The notes: generated from the sequence alone by a model not told the origin. Shown: positions 47,387-57,525, counted from the first letter of the stretch. The stretch is 64,000 bases of DNA from Flavisphingomonas formosensis (GCF_009755815.1 NZ_WRPK01000016.1:1-64000), one strand, 5' to 3'. Numbers and translations: made by a program.

Positions 47387-49132
47387 GTGCGTGTCACTCC
47401 GAGCGTCGGGAGTAATCTTCAAATGCCGCCACCAGCCGCCGCTACTATAACCGTCCGCGCCACACTCGCCATGCTCGACGGCCCCAAGCGAGAAATTGCT
47501 GAGGGCGTCGCCAATGACGAATATGTTTTCTGGCTAGGCTCGGGCATCTCGCGCGAACGCATGCCGGACTTGCGCGATGTCGCGAAGCGCGTCCTGGTAA
47601 CGCTCCAGGCACGGATTGACCAATCCGATCCCTCCTGCCGATTCAAGCAAGCCCTTGAAGGTGTCGTGACCCTCGCCAACCCGAGCCCTGATGAATGGGG
47701 GCGGATTGCATTCGATCAACCAGCTGACGGTTGGCCCGACTATGAGGCGCTGGCTGCTCGCTTAGTCGGCAATTATGCTCGCATGCTGGACGTGCCGGTC
47801 GATGGGGAGGAAGCGGACTATCTGCTGTGGGATGTGCTCGACGCCGCCAATGTCTACGCGAACCCAACGATCGAGCCCGATGCCGAGCATCTCTGTCTCG
47901 CGGCGCTAGCAATCGAGGGCGTGGCCTCGGAATTGCCAACCGCCAACTGGGACAATCTGATAGAGCGGGCCGTGGAGCGGCTGGCGGGCGCTCAGCCGGT
48001 CCTGCGCGTCGTGGTCGCGCCCAACGAGATTCGGTGGAACCGGCTGCGCGCGAACCTCTACAAATTCCATGGCTGCGCCAGGGCGGCGCAAATCGACGCG
48101 GCGCAGTTTCGCGGATTGATGGTCGCGCGCCAGAATCAGATCAATGGCTGGAGCGCCCGAAACCCCGTCATGGCGCCGTTTTTGACCGGGCTGATCACAC
48201 GGCGGCCGACGCTTATGCTGGGCCTATCGGCCCAGGATTCCAATATTCAGAATCTGTTCGCTGAAGCCCAGGCGGCGATGGCCTGGCCATGGCCATCCCA
48301 CCCGCCCGCCTATGCTTTCTCGGAGAATGCACTGGGCATCGACCAGCGCGGTCTGCTGCAGAATGTCTATCATCTCCATTATGGCCCCGCGAATCGCTCA
48401 GCCATGGAGTCCGAAGCGCTCGTTCAGGCCTATGCCAAGCCGCTTCTCCTCGCTCTGCTGCTTTTCGTCGTCACCGCGAAGCTCAAGCGGCTGGTAGAGA
48501 TCGGTAGCCCAGGTCTTGCTCCGGCCGACCGGGACAAGCTCCATGACGGCCTCGAGCACGCTCGCAATCTCGTCGCCGATGGGCTGAATCCGAACGCCGC
48601 CGAGGTCGGCGATCTCATAGTCCAGTGCGGCCGCGCCATGTCTATGCTGCGCGGTGGCCGCCTGCCCGATGCCGCCAGCGGCATCTATGCGCCGGTCACG
48701 ACCGAGCCGCTCCACCGCATGCCGGCGGATCCTTCCTTGGCCGATAGCGGCGTCTGCCAGTTTGCAGCGGCCGCCGCGTTGATCGGCCTCGGTATCGATC
48801 GCGGGCATTGGACGGCAACGCCTGCGGATACGACCGATCCGGCCTCGGGTGCACTTGTCCTGACCGGGCGTAGCGGGCCGGCGAAGGTGTATTTTGCCGC
48901 CACCGCGCAGGCCGCAATCCGGCTCGGCACCAACGGGCTCGTCGCCGATAATGACGACGTGGTCATCATCCACAGCCATGAGACTCCGCCGGCAATGCAG
49001 CGCTATCCCAGGCGCGCGCCCGGCCGGGTCGGACTGGCGTCTGTTCGGGAGGCGAGCATGGAGGAGCTGTTATCGGCCGGTACCGAGGTCGAAGACCTGC
49101 TCGGCCGATTCCGCAGCAAGGTGGCGCTGTGA
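47387..49132 (+). CDS. SIR2-like protein (putative NAD-consuming effector)
   Basis: A 581-aa protein whose first ~300 residues carry SIR2-fold motifs in order: FWLGSGIS (Gly loop, 48-55), TANWDNLIE (185-193, equivalent to the usual TTNYDxLIE), KFHGC (226-230) and GLSAQDSNI (279-287). Deacetylase zinc cysteines are absent, as in defence SIR2 domains that degrade NAD+. The C-terminal ~250 residues are unrecognised and may bind the partner or a trigger. A start at 47423 (ATG, GGGAG ten bases upstream) is also possible. Stop and next start overlap (TGATG), first gene of a three-gene operon. Confidence 0.85.
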   Translation: MRVTPSVGSNLQMPPPAAATITVRATLAMLDGPKREIAEGVANDEYVFWLGSGISRERMPDLRDVAKRVLVTLQARIDQSDPSCRFKQALEGVVTLANPSPDEWGRIAFDQPADGWPDYEALAARLVGNYARMLDVPVDGEEADYLLWDVLDAANVYANPTIEPDAEHLCLAALAIEGVASELPTANWDNLIERAVERLAGAQPVLRVVVAPNEIRWNRLRANLYKFHGCARAAQIDAAQFRGLMVARQNQINGWSARNPVMAPFLTGLITRRPTLMLGLSAQDSNIQNLFAEAQAAMAWPWPSHPPAYAFSENALGIDQRGLLQNVYHLHYGPANRSAMESEALVQAYAKPLLLALLLFVVTAKLKRLVEIGSPGLAPADRDKLHDGLEHARNLVADGLNPNAAEVGDLIVQCGRAMSMLRGGRLPDAASGIYAPVTTEPLHRMPADPSLADSGVCQFAAAAALIGLGIDRGHWTATPADTTDPASGALVLTGRSGPAKVYFAATAQAAIRLGTNGLVADNDDVVIIHSHETPPAMQRYPRRAPGRVGLASVREASMEELLSAGTEVEDLLGRFRSKVAL

Positions 49133-49713
49133 TGGCCGCAGGTCCCACCGAGCGCGTCGCTGACCTGCTTCTCGCAGCGAAATACAAGCGCATGCCACTG
49201 CCCCTACAGGTGGCTGGTCTCGATTTCGACGTCGCCGGCGCTTTCGTGGCCGTCGGACATTTTGCGGATCTCGTCGTGATCGGCGACATGGCGGCGCAGG
49301 GCGAACGGAAGGTTCTGCAACAGGTGGAGGGCATTGCCCGAGCGCTCGATGTCATGCGCTCGCGGCGACCGCTCACGACCATCGCCGTGGGGCCAAGGCC
49401 AGTGGGCAAGACGCTGGAGGCACTAGCGCAGGTGGGACGGATCCTTTCTGTCGAAGAAGCCACCGATCCTGCGGAGCTGCGAGATCAGCTGGCGGTGTTG
49501 CTACCGCTCGAGCTTCCCGCCACTTTGTCCGCCGACCGCGATCTCGGCGCAGGCGAGGCACTCGACTTGTCGAACCATCCGCTCGCCATCCAGTTGCTCG
49601 AGACGTCGAAGCGCGGCGAGGTGGCTGTCCGCGATGAGTTTCATGAAGCGCTGAGCGCCGTTTTCGCCGAGACCGAGGCCGAAGGGGATGATGACGGGGA
49701 GGCAGAGGAATGA
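49132..49713 (+). CDS. Small middle protein of the SIR2-Rad50 operon
   Basis: A 193-aa protein overlapping its neighbours at both ends (TGATG with the SIR2 gene, ATGA with the ATPase gene), so it is almost surely part of the same system. The central block ADLVVIGDMAAQGERK then VLQQVEGIARAL, with an acid and ExK, recalls a PD-(D/E)XK core but is too weak to call. The C-terminus is a run of acidic residues (ETEAEGDDDGEAEE). By position it resembles the 'middle component' of ABC-three-component systems. Function unknown. Confidence 0.75.
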   Translation: MAAGPTERVADLLLAAKYKRMPLPLQVAGLDFDVAGAFVAVGHFADLVVIGDMAAQGERKVLQQVEGIARALDVMRSRRPLTTIAVGPRPVGKTLEALAQVGRILSVEEATDPAELRDQLAVLLPLELPATLSADRDLGAGEALDLSNHPLAIQLLETSKRGEVAVRDEFHEALSAVFAETEAEGDDDGEAEE

Positions 49714-52127
49714 TCCGGCTGAAATCCCTTTATGTGAAAGACTTCCGCAGTATCGACGGCGAGATCAACGTCTCGCTGGATGCACCGATCGTGCTCATTC
49801 ACGGACCGAACGGATCGGGCAAGACGAGCCTTCTCTCGGCCATCGAACTGGCACTGACGGGCGGTGTCCCATCGCTGTCCCGGGCCGAGCCCGACTATCT
49901 GAGCTTCTTGCCGCACAAGGACCGGCCGTTCGGCGACGTGCGCCTCGAAGTCGGCGGTCCTGATGCGCCGCTGAGAAGCGCGGCGGTCCGCGTGACCACG
50001 AACCAGGTCAGCGGCGTACCAATCCTTGGAGCGGAAGAAGCCCGTTTCTTCAGCGAAAGAAGCTATCTCGCCCAGTCCACTCTCGGACGGCTTCTCGAAA
50101 TCTACCAGCATGCCGACAAGAAGGCCGATTCGCCCCTGACGAGGTTCGTGAAGGAACTGCTTGGCCTCGATCGAATGGAAGCGTTGATCAACGGTTTGCA
50201 CAGCGCCGGAAATATTTCCCGCTTGAAGGCGCCGGTGCCCGATTATGGAGAGGTTCGCGACGCGATACAGGCCAAGGAAAAGGAGATCGGCGACCTCGAG
50301 ACGCGCGAGCGTGAAACGGCCGAAAGCATCCGCCGCAAGGAGTCGGGATTTCGGGAATCGCTTGCCGGGATCGATCCTGCGCTCCTCGATCTCGATCACG
50401 CGGCTCTCCTCTCGCGTCTGACCGAGGATCCTGAAGAGACAGACTTGGTGGCGCTCGTGCGCGCCCGGCGCGAGCTTGAGGTTTCCGAAGAAAGCTGGCG
50501 AGGCGCGATCGTCAGTGATGTCGGCAATCGCAGCGCATTCGAGAACGCCAACAAGACCGCCCGCGACGATCTGGACCGCTGGACGGCCGAGCATGGTCCT
50601 GCGATCGACGCGCTGCTCGCGCGCGGCGTCACCTTCTTCGCCGATCTCACGGTCACGGCGGAGGGAAGCTTTGGCGAACGCGCGCGCAGTCTCGCCAGTA
50701 GAATCAGCGGGGACCTCGAGCGCGTGCAACGTGTGCTCGGCGCGCATGAACTCGCCCTGCAAGACAGAGACGATCTTGCGCGCCGGCTCCAGGAGTCGCA
50801 GGCCAGACTGGCGCGGGTCGACGGCGAGATCAGCTCGGCAGCCGACGCCAATGAAGCCATCGCACAGACGCTATCCAATCTCAGCTCTCATCTCGACGGC
50901 GAAATTTGCCCGGTCTGCGACCGAGATTATTCGGAAGTCTCCTCTATGCCGCTTGCGGCTCATCTCGCCGCCAAGATTGCCGCGATGGTCGAGCAGGCGG
51001 GCAGGCTTCAGGCGTTGACCCAATCGCGCGCATCGAACCAGGCCGAAGTGACGCGGCTCGATCGCGATTTGCAAGCAGCGGCGAGCCAGCTGATCGACGA
51101 AGCGGAACTCACTCAGCTCAAGACGCGCGACGCCGATCTTGATGAATTGCAGCGGCAACTTGCGGACGCTGGTGCCGTCATGGCCGAAGGCGATCGGCTG
51201 CGCGCCGAGGCGAACCGCGCGGCCCAAGCGTTGCTGTCGCTTCAGAATGCGGACCAGTCGGCAATCGTGCTGCGCAACAGCCTAGACACACACGCCCGCA
51301 CGCTGGGCGTCGCCATCGCGGATAGTCTGCCGACCGACGCACTATTGACCCTCTTGCGCGAAACAGCGGAGCAACGCGAGGCGGCCCTTACGGGTCGGCA
51401 GGAGGCGCGCAGGAACGCGCTGGAAGCAGCCAATGCTCTTGCAACAATCCGCAAGGAGCATGGCGCGCTGACCGGAAGCATAAGCGCCGCGCGCGATGCG
51501 TTGGAGGTCATCAAGCGTCAGAAATCCTCAGCCGACGCGATCATCGAGGTTGGCAAGGATATTGCCCGCAAGACCCGGGAGGCGCGGGGCCGCGTGGTGA
51601 GGCGGGTCTTCAACGACGAGCTCAATTCCGTCTGGCGCGACCTGTTCGTTCGTCTTGCGCCCGAGGAGCCCTTCATTCCGGCCTTTGCGATCCCCGAAAG
51701 CGCGGGCGCTGACATCGAAGCGGTACTCGAGACCCATCACCGTCGCGGCGGCAAAGGCGGAAATCCGCGCGCGATGCTGAGCGCGGGCAATCTCAACACG
51801 GCCGCACTCACGCTCTTCCTCGCGCTGCACCTCTCGGTGAATCCGAAGCTGCCCTGGCTCGTGATTGACGACCCGGTCCAGAGCATGGATGAGGTCCACA
51901 TTGCTCAGTTCGCGGCGCTCCTGCGCACGCTATCGAAGCAGATGCAGCGGCAGGTCATCATCGCCGTCCATGAGCGATCGCTGTTCGACTATCTCGCTCT
52001 GGAACTCAGCCCTGCCTTCGATGGCGACCGGCTCAACCTCATCGAGCTTGGCAGGAGCGCCATCGGGCAGACGACGAGCCGGTGGGATCCGAAGCTCTAT
52101 GTCGCCGATCGCGCGATCGCGGCATGA
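49710..52127 (+). CDS. Rad50/SMC-like ATPase with zinc hook
   Basis: An 805-aa ATPase. Walker A GPNGSGKTS (32-40), a long coiled-coil region with a zinc-hook CPVC at 400-403, the ABC signature LSAGN (690-694) and Walker B LVIDD (717-721) followed by PVQSMDEVH. The layout is that of Rad50/RecF-type proteins, but it lacks an Mre11 partner here. It may sense DNA ends or phage structures and activate the SIR2-like protein. ATG overlaps the stop of the 193-aa gene. Confidence 0.9.
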   Translation: MIRLKSLYVKDFRSIDGEINVSLDAPIVLIHGPNGSGKTSLLSAIELALTGGVPSLSRAEPDYLSFLPHKDRPFGDVRLEVGGPDAPLRSAAVRVTTNQVSGVPILGAEEARFFSERSYLAQSTLGRLLEIYQHADKKADSPLTRFVKELLGLDRMEALINGLHSAGNISRLKAPVPDYGEVRDAIQAKEKEIGDLETRERETAESIRRKESGFRESLAGIDPALLDLDHAALLSRLTEDPEETDLVALVRARRELEVSEESWRGAIVSDVGNRSAFENANKTARDDLDRWTAEHGPAIDALLARGVTFFADLTVTAEGSFGERARSLASRISGDLERVQRVLGAHELALQDRDDLARRLQESQARLARVDGEISSAADANEAIAQTLSNLSSHLDGEICPVCDRDYSEVSSMPLAAHLAAKIAAMVEQAGRLQALTQSRASNQAEVTRLDRDLQAAASQLIDEAELTQLKTRDADLDELQRQLADAGAVMAEGDRLRAEANRAAQALLSLQNADQSAIVLRNSLDTHARTLGVAIADSLPTDALLTLLRETAEQREAALTGRQEARRNALEAANALATIRKEHGALTGSISAARDALEVIKRQKSSADAIIEVGKDIARKTREARGRVVRRVFNDELNSVWRDLFVRLAPEEPFIPAFAIPESAGADIEAVLETHHRRGGKGGNPRAMLSAGNLNTAALTLFLALHLSVNPKLPWLVIDDPVQSMDEVHIAQFAALLRTLSKQMQRQVIIAVHERSLFDYLALELSPAFDGDRLNLIELGRSAIGQTTSRWDPKLYVADRAIAA

Positions 52128-52208
52128 GCTGTCTTTGGTCGGCATGAATCTCACCGCCCCGGATCCCGATAGGACGAGGTTGAAGGTGCGTTCTGGACAA
52201 TTGCCGGA

Positions 52209-55200
52209 ATGACAGATTATCTCGTGACGGCCGCGCCTCCAGCCATAGCAATTAACATGGATGCTGAGACGGCCGGCCGGCTTGCGATTGCTGGCTTCCT
52301 TTTGCAGATCCTGCGCAGCATCAAGCTGGGTCTCGACATGAGCCTCTCCTTCATCCCGCTTGGCGAAGGATCGCAGCTGATCTTGCATCTTGAACCTGCG
52401 GAAGGCGGTGACGCTCAGGTCGTTGGCGGTCCTCGCGATATCGTCGAGCAGATAAAGATGCGCAAAGATGCCAGGACGTGGGACAGCGGCGAGATCGCCT
52501 CCGAGGTCTTTCCCGACCTTCTGAAAGCAGTTTGCCTGGGACAAGAGCAGGAATTCCGCTTCGTCACCAACAATGGCAAGGGCCTCGGCCGCCTACAGGA
52601 CTATATTGCGGTGCGCGCCCAAGGCTCGGAACGACGGCACAAATGGGGCAATTCGAGCCTTACGCGCGACGCCTTCGAACTACGGCTTGCAAAGTCCGCA
52701 GGCCTTGCTTCGGTTACCCCCAAGCTGCGCCATCTGCTCGACCGTTTCCGCATCGAAATCATCGATGTCGATGCCACGCAGGACGATATCGACAAGCGGC
52801 TGACCCCGCTCCTGAAGCCGGGCGAGTTCGCAAGCGACAAGCGCCACCAGCTCATCGGCCAGCTGATACAACTTGCCACTGACGGCGCGAAGCTGACGCC
52901 ACAGGACCTGCTCTCGCTCATCAGCCCGGATGCGCACCGCCGCCTCGCCCATATTCAATCTCTGCCCAAGCTGCTGGCGCGCCATGTCGACGAGGACACG
53001 CAGCTCCTCGGCTATGTATCGGAGCAACAGGCCCGTCGGGGATTGCCCAACATCGCGACCAGCTTCGCGATCCTCTCCGGCGAATCTGGCCAGGGCAAGA
53101 CCTACACGCTGGCCCAACTCGCCTTCGATCAGATCGCGCGCAGCGAGCTCGCCATCGTGATGCGGTCCCCCGCGAAGATCGAGGACGTCGTCGCCTGCAT
53201 CAGCGAACGGATCTGGGAGCCCGCCTATGGCGTGAAGGGGACGCCCGCGATCGTGGCGAAGAGCCTGAAAGATGCATTCGCACAGGACAATGGCATCTGG
53301 CTGACCGTCTATATCGACGACGTTCAGGATCGCGTGTTTGCGGAGCGGCTCGCTCGGCTCAAGTGGCACGAGTACGGGATCCGGGTCATCGTCTCGGCCC
53401 AGCCGCGGATCACCAAGGTGTTTGGTGAAATCCGGAAGGACGCGGAGGTCATCGAGATCGGCAATTTCCGTAGCGCCGATCTACATCGCTTCCTCGCACA
53501 TCACGAACGCGCTGAGGCGCTGGATACGATGCCGGACGATGTGTTCGAGCTTCTCCTGAAGCCCGTTCACGCGAGCATCTTCGTCAAGCTGCCGAAGCGC
53601 GAGTCGTGGGCCGGCGTCTCCGAGTACGAGCTCTTCAGCGCCTATTGGGAATATGCCAGCAGCGAAGCACGCGCGCAGGTGGACCATCCCAGCGACAAAT
53701 ATGCGCTGCGGGCGCTCGCCGCCCAGCTGCTGAGCGGTAATAGCAACTATCCATGGCGAATTCCCGACCTTAAGGCCGTCGACCTCAACGACGAGGCGAT
53801 CCTGAGGCTGGAGCAGGTCGGCCTGCTCCGCCGGCCGACGTCGGACCGCATCCAGTTCGCTACCGACCGGATGCTCAACTGGGCGATCGCCGAAGCGGTC
53901 GCCGAGAAGATTCAAGAGGATGGTCTGACCGCGCCCCAGGCCGAGGCGCTCTTTGCCTCGATCGATGGCCTGATGACCAAGAAGAAGGAGCGGATCGGCA
54001 ACCGCCTGGGCTATGCCTATTTCGATGCGCTCTGGCTGTTGGCCGAGCAATGCGAGCCCCAGTTCGTTGCTGACCTCACCTGGGAGCATGTCGTCCGCCT
54101 GCCTCAGGAAGTGCGCTCCGAGGACAAGTGGCGCAGCGGTTTCGGCAGCATTGGGGCGAACATCGTCCCCGCCCTTGAGTTGCTGAGCAAACGCGCGTTC
54201 GACGAGGAGCGCGACTGGGATGTTCCGCGCAACATCCCCTTCGCGCTCGCAGCTGTCGCGGAGGCAGACCCGGCGCCCGTGCGGGAGCTGATCGCGCGGC
54301 AGGTTGCCTCTGACGAGGAGCGTGAAGTGGTGATGGGCCTCAGGGCTGCCCGCCTGGTTCCCGCTGGAGCAGCGCTGGACGCGATATGGAATGTGCATCT
54401 GGCACGGTCGATCACCTTCGAAGCCGCCAAGGGCGACGCCGACGTCGATAACCGATCGCGGGCCTTCCATGCGTATCAGCTGAGCTCGGAGGCGTTTCAC
54501 AATTCGGTTCGCGCCAACCCTAGCTGGGTCGACGCGAAGCTCGCCACCGAAAGCCAAGCCGTGGCGATCGACCAGCTGCTTTGGGTGCTCAAGGATATCA
54601 GATCGATCGACAGCGAGACCGCCGCGGAAATCTGGGTCCGTCATCGCGAGCGGATCGCCACGCTGATGCCGACGCCGAGTCCCGCCCTGATCGCAGCGAT
54701 CGGCCATTTTCGCGAGACGTCGCTTTTGCCGGCCCTCGATACGGCAGCCGCGGACGACGACGAATGGACTCGCGATCGGGTTCTACGCAGCCTCTCGCGG
54801 CTCAACCCTCAGGAAGCCATCCGCCAAATTGCGGAAGGCAGTGACGTCTATGGCTGGCGCGCCGCGAACTGGTGGTTCGACGATCTCCATGCAGCGGACC
54901 CGACCGCGCTGGGCGCTGCCATCCGCACGCGGGTCCTGGCTGGGGACAAGCCCGATACCGACGCGGTCTTCTACTATCGCTTCAACCCCGAAGCGATGGA
55001 CCCGCAGACCCTCGACCTTCTGCTCGACACGCTCGCCGAGAACCTTCGCACCTTCAATGATGATCCCGACGGGCGCGAAGACGGCCCCGGCCATCCCTTG
55101 CGGTTCCTGCCGCGCCTGAGCGTGCCCTGGCAGTTCGAGGCGCTGCGAGCCCGCGCCGGAACCGAGCTCGAGACCCAGCTTGTACGCTTCGCCTCGGCGC

Positions 55201-56762
55201 GGCGCGGACGCATGTCGATGACCCGCGACACCACCGGAAACGAATGCGAGCGCATCCTCGCGATGATCGCCGGGGAGGGTTACGACCAGTTGGTCCTAGC
55301 CGAACTCGGCAGGCCAAATATGTTCGGGCGCCAAGACGGCTACATTTCGTCGCTCTGGTCAAGCTCGAGCACCGTCTCGTCCGCGCTACAGCAGGTGCCG
55401 CCCGACGCAGGCGCCCAGCCTCACGGCGAAAGCGAGCGCATGGGCGCGCTCGCAGTCCATGGTTGCGACGCGCAGCTCGAAGCGATGGTCCGTGCTGGCG
55501 CCGGTGTCTACATAAACGCCTCCGAGATGCGGAGCTCCGCCGGGAGGGACTTGTCCGGGCTGCGCGTACGGATCGCCAAGCTCCTGGCGCTCGGCGATCC
55601 GGAATCGCTGGACATCGCTGCCGCACTCACCGGGTTCCTTTTGGATGCTGACGACGCGAAGCCGCTGGTCGCCATTTACCTCGCGCCGGAGACCCCAGTT
55701 GCGCTTCGCCGGAGGATCCTCGGTTCGTTCAGGGCATTGCAGTTCTACACGCCCGAAATCCTTCCGCTCACCCGCGCGCTGCTGGAAGGCCAGTTCGATG
55801 ATGAGGCCCAGTTCGTCGCGACCTATCTCGCCGAGCGGGGCGACAAGGATGCCAAGCAGGCCGTGATCGACTGGCTGTCTGGGCAAGACCTCGGCACCAA
55901 CTCCGCCTCCCGGCGGGGCTATCTGGACGTCCTGGTGAAGGATCCCGCGGGCAAGACAGCCATCATCCAGTTTCTTCGGCGCTCGCGCGAGAATGGGCAT
56001 CTGGTCATCGACGGAAGACAGTTGCAGCTACTTGCCGAGGCCGGCGACGCATGGGCACAGGACGAGTTGGTGCGGGCAAGCTACCGATATTCGGGCTTCG
56101 ACCGCGGTAACACTGTCACCGCCATCGATTATCTGCGCCAGGAGGAGCCCGACGAAGCCTTTTTCGCTGCGCGCCGCCTCCTGCTTCGCCATGATCTCGC
56201 CGTTGCGGCCGACCTCATGCTCGAGATCGATCCTAAACGTGCCGGCCAAGAACTGATCGAGCGGTACCGCGGCGCCAAGCCCTCACTCCGCCTGGAGCTT
56301 GAGCGGCGGCTGCGCATCCACCTCGGCGGCGAGGGACTGGCGGCCTTGGCCTCCCCGCTAGCTACAGCCTCACGCGCCAAGGACCGGACCATAGCCGCCC
56401 GGCTTGCCGCGGTGATTCCTCCCGCTGTCCCGCTGGCATGGCTCGATATGCTTGCCGGGGATATTTCGCCCGGCGTTCAGGAAGCTGCTCGCGATGCCCT
56501 CCGGCGGCGCGCGCATGAAGCGTCAGCGATGGAGCATAGGGCACTCCTAATGACATCGCCAAAGCCGCTTCAATGGGCCAGGCTATTGGCGATCATCGAG
56601 CTAGTGGATCCATTCTTTCTCTGGTCACGACACGACCCTTCGAGCCTCGGGGACGTCTTTGACGCACTGCCTTACGAGTTCTTCGACGAGGCCGGTCAGG
56701 TCCGGAAGCAGCAACTCAAGCAGCGCGAGGACGCAGCCAAGAAGGCCGACAAGGATCACTGA
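52209..56762 (+). CDS. Avs-like large NTPase with N-terminal nuclease domain
   Basis: A 1517-aa protein. The first ~230 residues (AGFLLQILRSIKLG; DIVEQIKMRK with QxK at 81-83; WDSGEI) look like a DUF4297/Cap4-type PD-(D/E)XK endonuclease. A P-loop NTPase follows: Walker A GESGQGKT (291-298), Walker B LTVYIDD (365-371) and a winged-helix-like region. Residues ~600-1490 are helical repeats (HEAT/TPR-like), probably the sensor. This nuclease-STAND-repeat layout is that of Avs antiviral proteins. It starts 81 bp after the Rad50-like gene and could be a separate defence gene or a fourth member. Confidence 0.82.
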   Translation: MTDYLVTAAPPAIAINMDAETAGRLAIAGFLLQILRSIKLGLDMSLSFIPLGEGSQLILHLEPAEGGDAQVVGGPRDIVEQIKMRKDARTWDSGEIASEVFPDLLKAVCLGQEQEFRFVTNNGKGLGRLQDYIAVRAQGSERRHKWGNSSLTRDAFELRLAKSAGLASVTPKLRHLLDRFRIEIIDVDATQDDIDKRLTPLLKPGEFASDKRHQLIGQLIQLATDGAKLTPQDLLSLISPDAHRRLAHIQSLPKLLARHVDEDTQLLGYVSEQQARRGLPNIATSFAILSGESGQGKTYTLAQLAFDQIARSELAIVMRSPAKIEDVVACISERIWEPAYGVKGTPAIVAKSLKDAFAQDNGIWLTVYIDDVQDRVFAERLARLKWHEYGIRVIVSAQPRITKVFGEIRKDAEVIEIGNFRSADLHRFLAHHERAEALDTMPDDVFELLLKPVHASIFVKLPKRESWAGVSEYELFSAYWEYASSEARAQVDHPSDKYALRALAAQLLSGNSNYPWRIPDLKAVDLNDEAILRLEQVGLLRRPTSDRIQFATDRMLNWAIAEAVAEKIQEDGLTAPQAEALFASIDGLMTKKKERIGNRLGYAYFDALWLLAEQCEPQFVADLTWEHVVRLPQEVRSEDKWRSGFGSIGANIVPALELLSKRAFDEERDWDVPRNIPFALAAVAEADPAPVRELIARQVASDEEREVVMGLRAARLVPAGAALDAIWNVHLARSITFEAAKGDADVDNRSRAFHAYQLSSEAFHNSVRANPSWVDAKLATESQAVAIDQLLWVLKDIRSIDSETAAEIWVRHRERIATLMPTPSPALIAAIGHFRETSLLPALDTAAADDDEWTRDRVLRSLSRLNPQEAIRQIAEGSDVYGWRAANWWFDDLHAADPTALGAAIRTRVLAGDKPDTDAVFYYRFNPEAMDPQTLDLLLDTLAENLRTFNDDPDGREDGPGHPLRFLPRLSVPWQFEALRARAGTELETQLVRFASARRGRMSMTRDTTGNECERILAMIAGEGYDQLVLAELGRPNMFGRQDGYISSLWSSSSTVSSALQQVPPDAGAQPHGESERMGALAVHGCDAQLEAMVRAGAGVYINASEMRSSAGRDLSGLRVRIAKLLALGDPESLDIAAALTGFLLDADDAKPLVAIYLAPETPVALRRRILGSFRALQFYTPEILPLTRALLEGQFDDEAQFVATYLAERGDKDAKQAVIDWLSGQDLGTNSASRRGYLDVLVKDPAGKTAIIQFLRRSRENGHLVIDGRQLQLLAEAGDAWAQDELVRASYRYSGFDRGNTVTAIDYLRQEEPDEAFFAARRLLLRHDLAVAADLMLEIDPKRAGQELIERYRGAKPSLRLELERRLRIHLGGEGLAALASPLATASRAKDRTIAARLAAVIPPAVPLAWLDMLAGDISPGVQEAARDALRRRAHEASAMEHRALLMTSPKPLQWARLLAIIELVDPFFLWSRHDPSSLGDVFDALPYEFFDEAGQVRKQQLKQREDAAKKADKDH

Positions 56763-57024
56763 AGAATTGGCGGAAGCTTCGGAAAGATTCCAATTCGACT
56801 CCTGCGATCGCGCGGCGGACAGGGTGAATGAGCGGCAAGTTTCGAGGAGGCGCAGACCCAAACGCAACGGCGACAATGAGGGCGCGTAGCAGTTTGGCTG
56901 GTCGCTGGAACGAGAGTGGCAGATTCCGGGAGAAACAGCCGTTCAATACCGAATTAGCGAACGACTTGAGGTGGTCGGCTGCTGCCAGGGACGGGAGCAA
57001 GGATATGCGCCCGCCTCTGTCCGT

Positions 57025-57480
57025 TCATGGCTTTGCTGCAACCGGGAGGCGGAATGGCGCGCCCAGCCGATTGAATGCATTCATCGCCGCAATGACGAGC
57101 GTAAGGTCGACCAGATCCTTCGGTGCAAAGGCGGCCTCCGCAGCCGCATAGGCGTCGTCGGAGGCGTGGGTGGTGCTGACGTTCGTCACTTCCTCGGCCC
57201 ATGCGAGCGCGGCGCGATATTGGTTGGGGAACAGGTGCGGCACCTCCGCCCAGACGGGGATCAGCGCAACCTTGTCGACCGGCATGGTCCTGAGCAGGTC
57301 GCGGGTGTGCATGTCGATGCAATGGGCGCAGCCGTTGATCTGCGATACCCGTAAGAAGACCAGGTGGATCAGTTCCTCGGGAAGATCTGTCTTCTTCGTC
57401 ACATAGTGGTGAACCCCGAACAGCGCCTTCGCGCCTTCGGGCGCGACTTCGGACCAGTTTAAACGTGTCATCTCGGTCAT
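57025..57480 (-). CDS. Carboxymuconolactone decarboxylase/AhpD-family protein
   Basis: A 151-aa AhpD-fold protein with the redox motif INGCAHCIDMHTRD (CxxC followed by His). It is the 'C' of the COE genes (carboxymuconolactone decarboxylase, oxidoreductase, epimerase) found next to ECF41 sigma factors. Divergent from the oxidoreductase gene, with its own ECF41-type promoter at 57526-57552. The ATG at 57480 has AGGAAAG upstream. Confidence 0.9.
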   Translation of the reverse strand: MTEMTRLNWSEVAPEGAKALFGVHHYVTKKTDLPEELIHLVFLRVSQINGCAHCIDMHTRDLLRTMPVDKVALIPVWAEVPHLFPNQYRAALAWAEEVTNVSTTHASDDAYAAAEAAFAPKDLVDLTLVIAAMNAFNRLGAPFRLPVAAKP

Positions 57481-57525
57481 GATGCTTTCCTCGTCATGGC
57501 GCCGGTCGTCGGCGCTCACCGGCTT

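Noticed and set aside
49641-50762. A 373-aa minus-strand open frame opposite the Rad50-like gene
   Set aside because: Lies across two well-supported overlapping genes and has no domain signal.
53481-54707. A 408-aa minus-strand frame opposite the Avs-like gene
   Set aside because: Shadow of the strong coding frame on the other strand; no recognisable motif.
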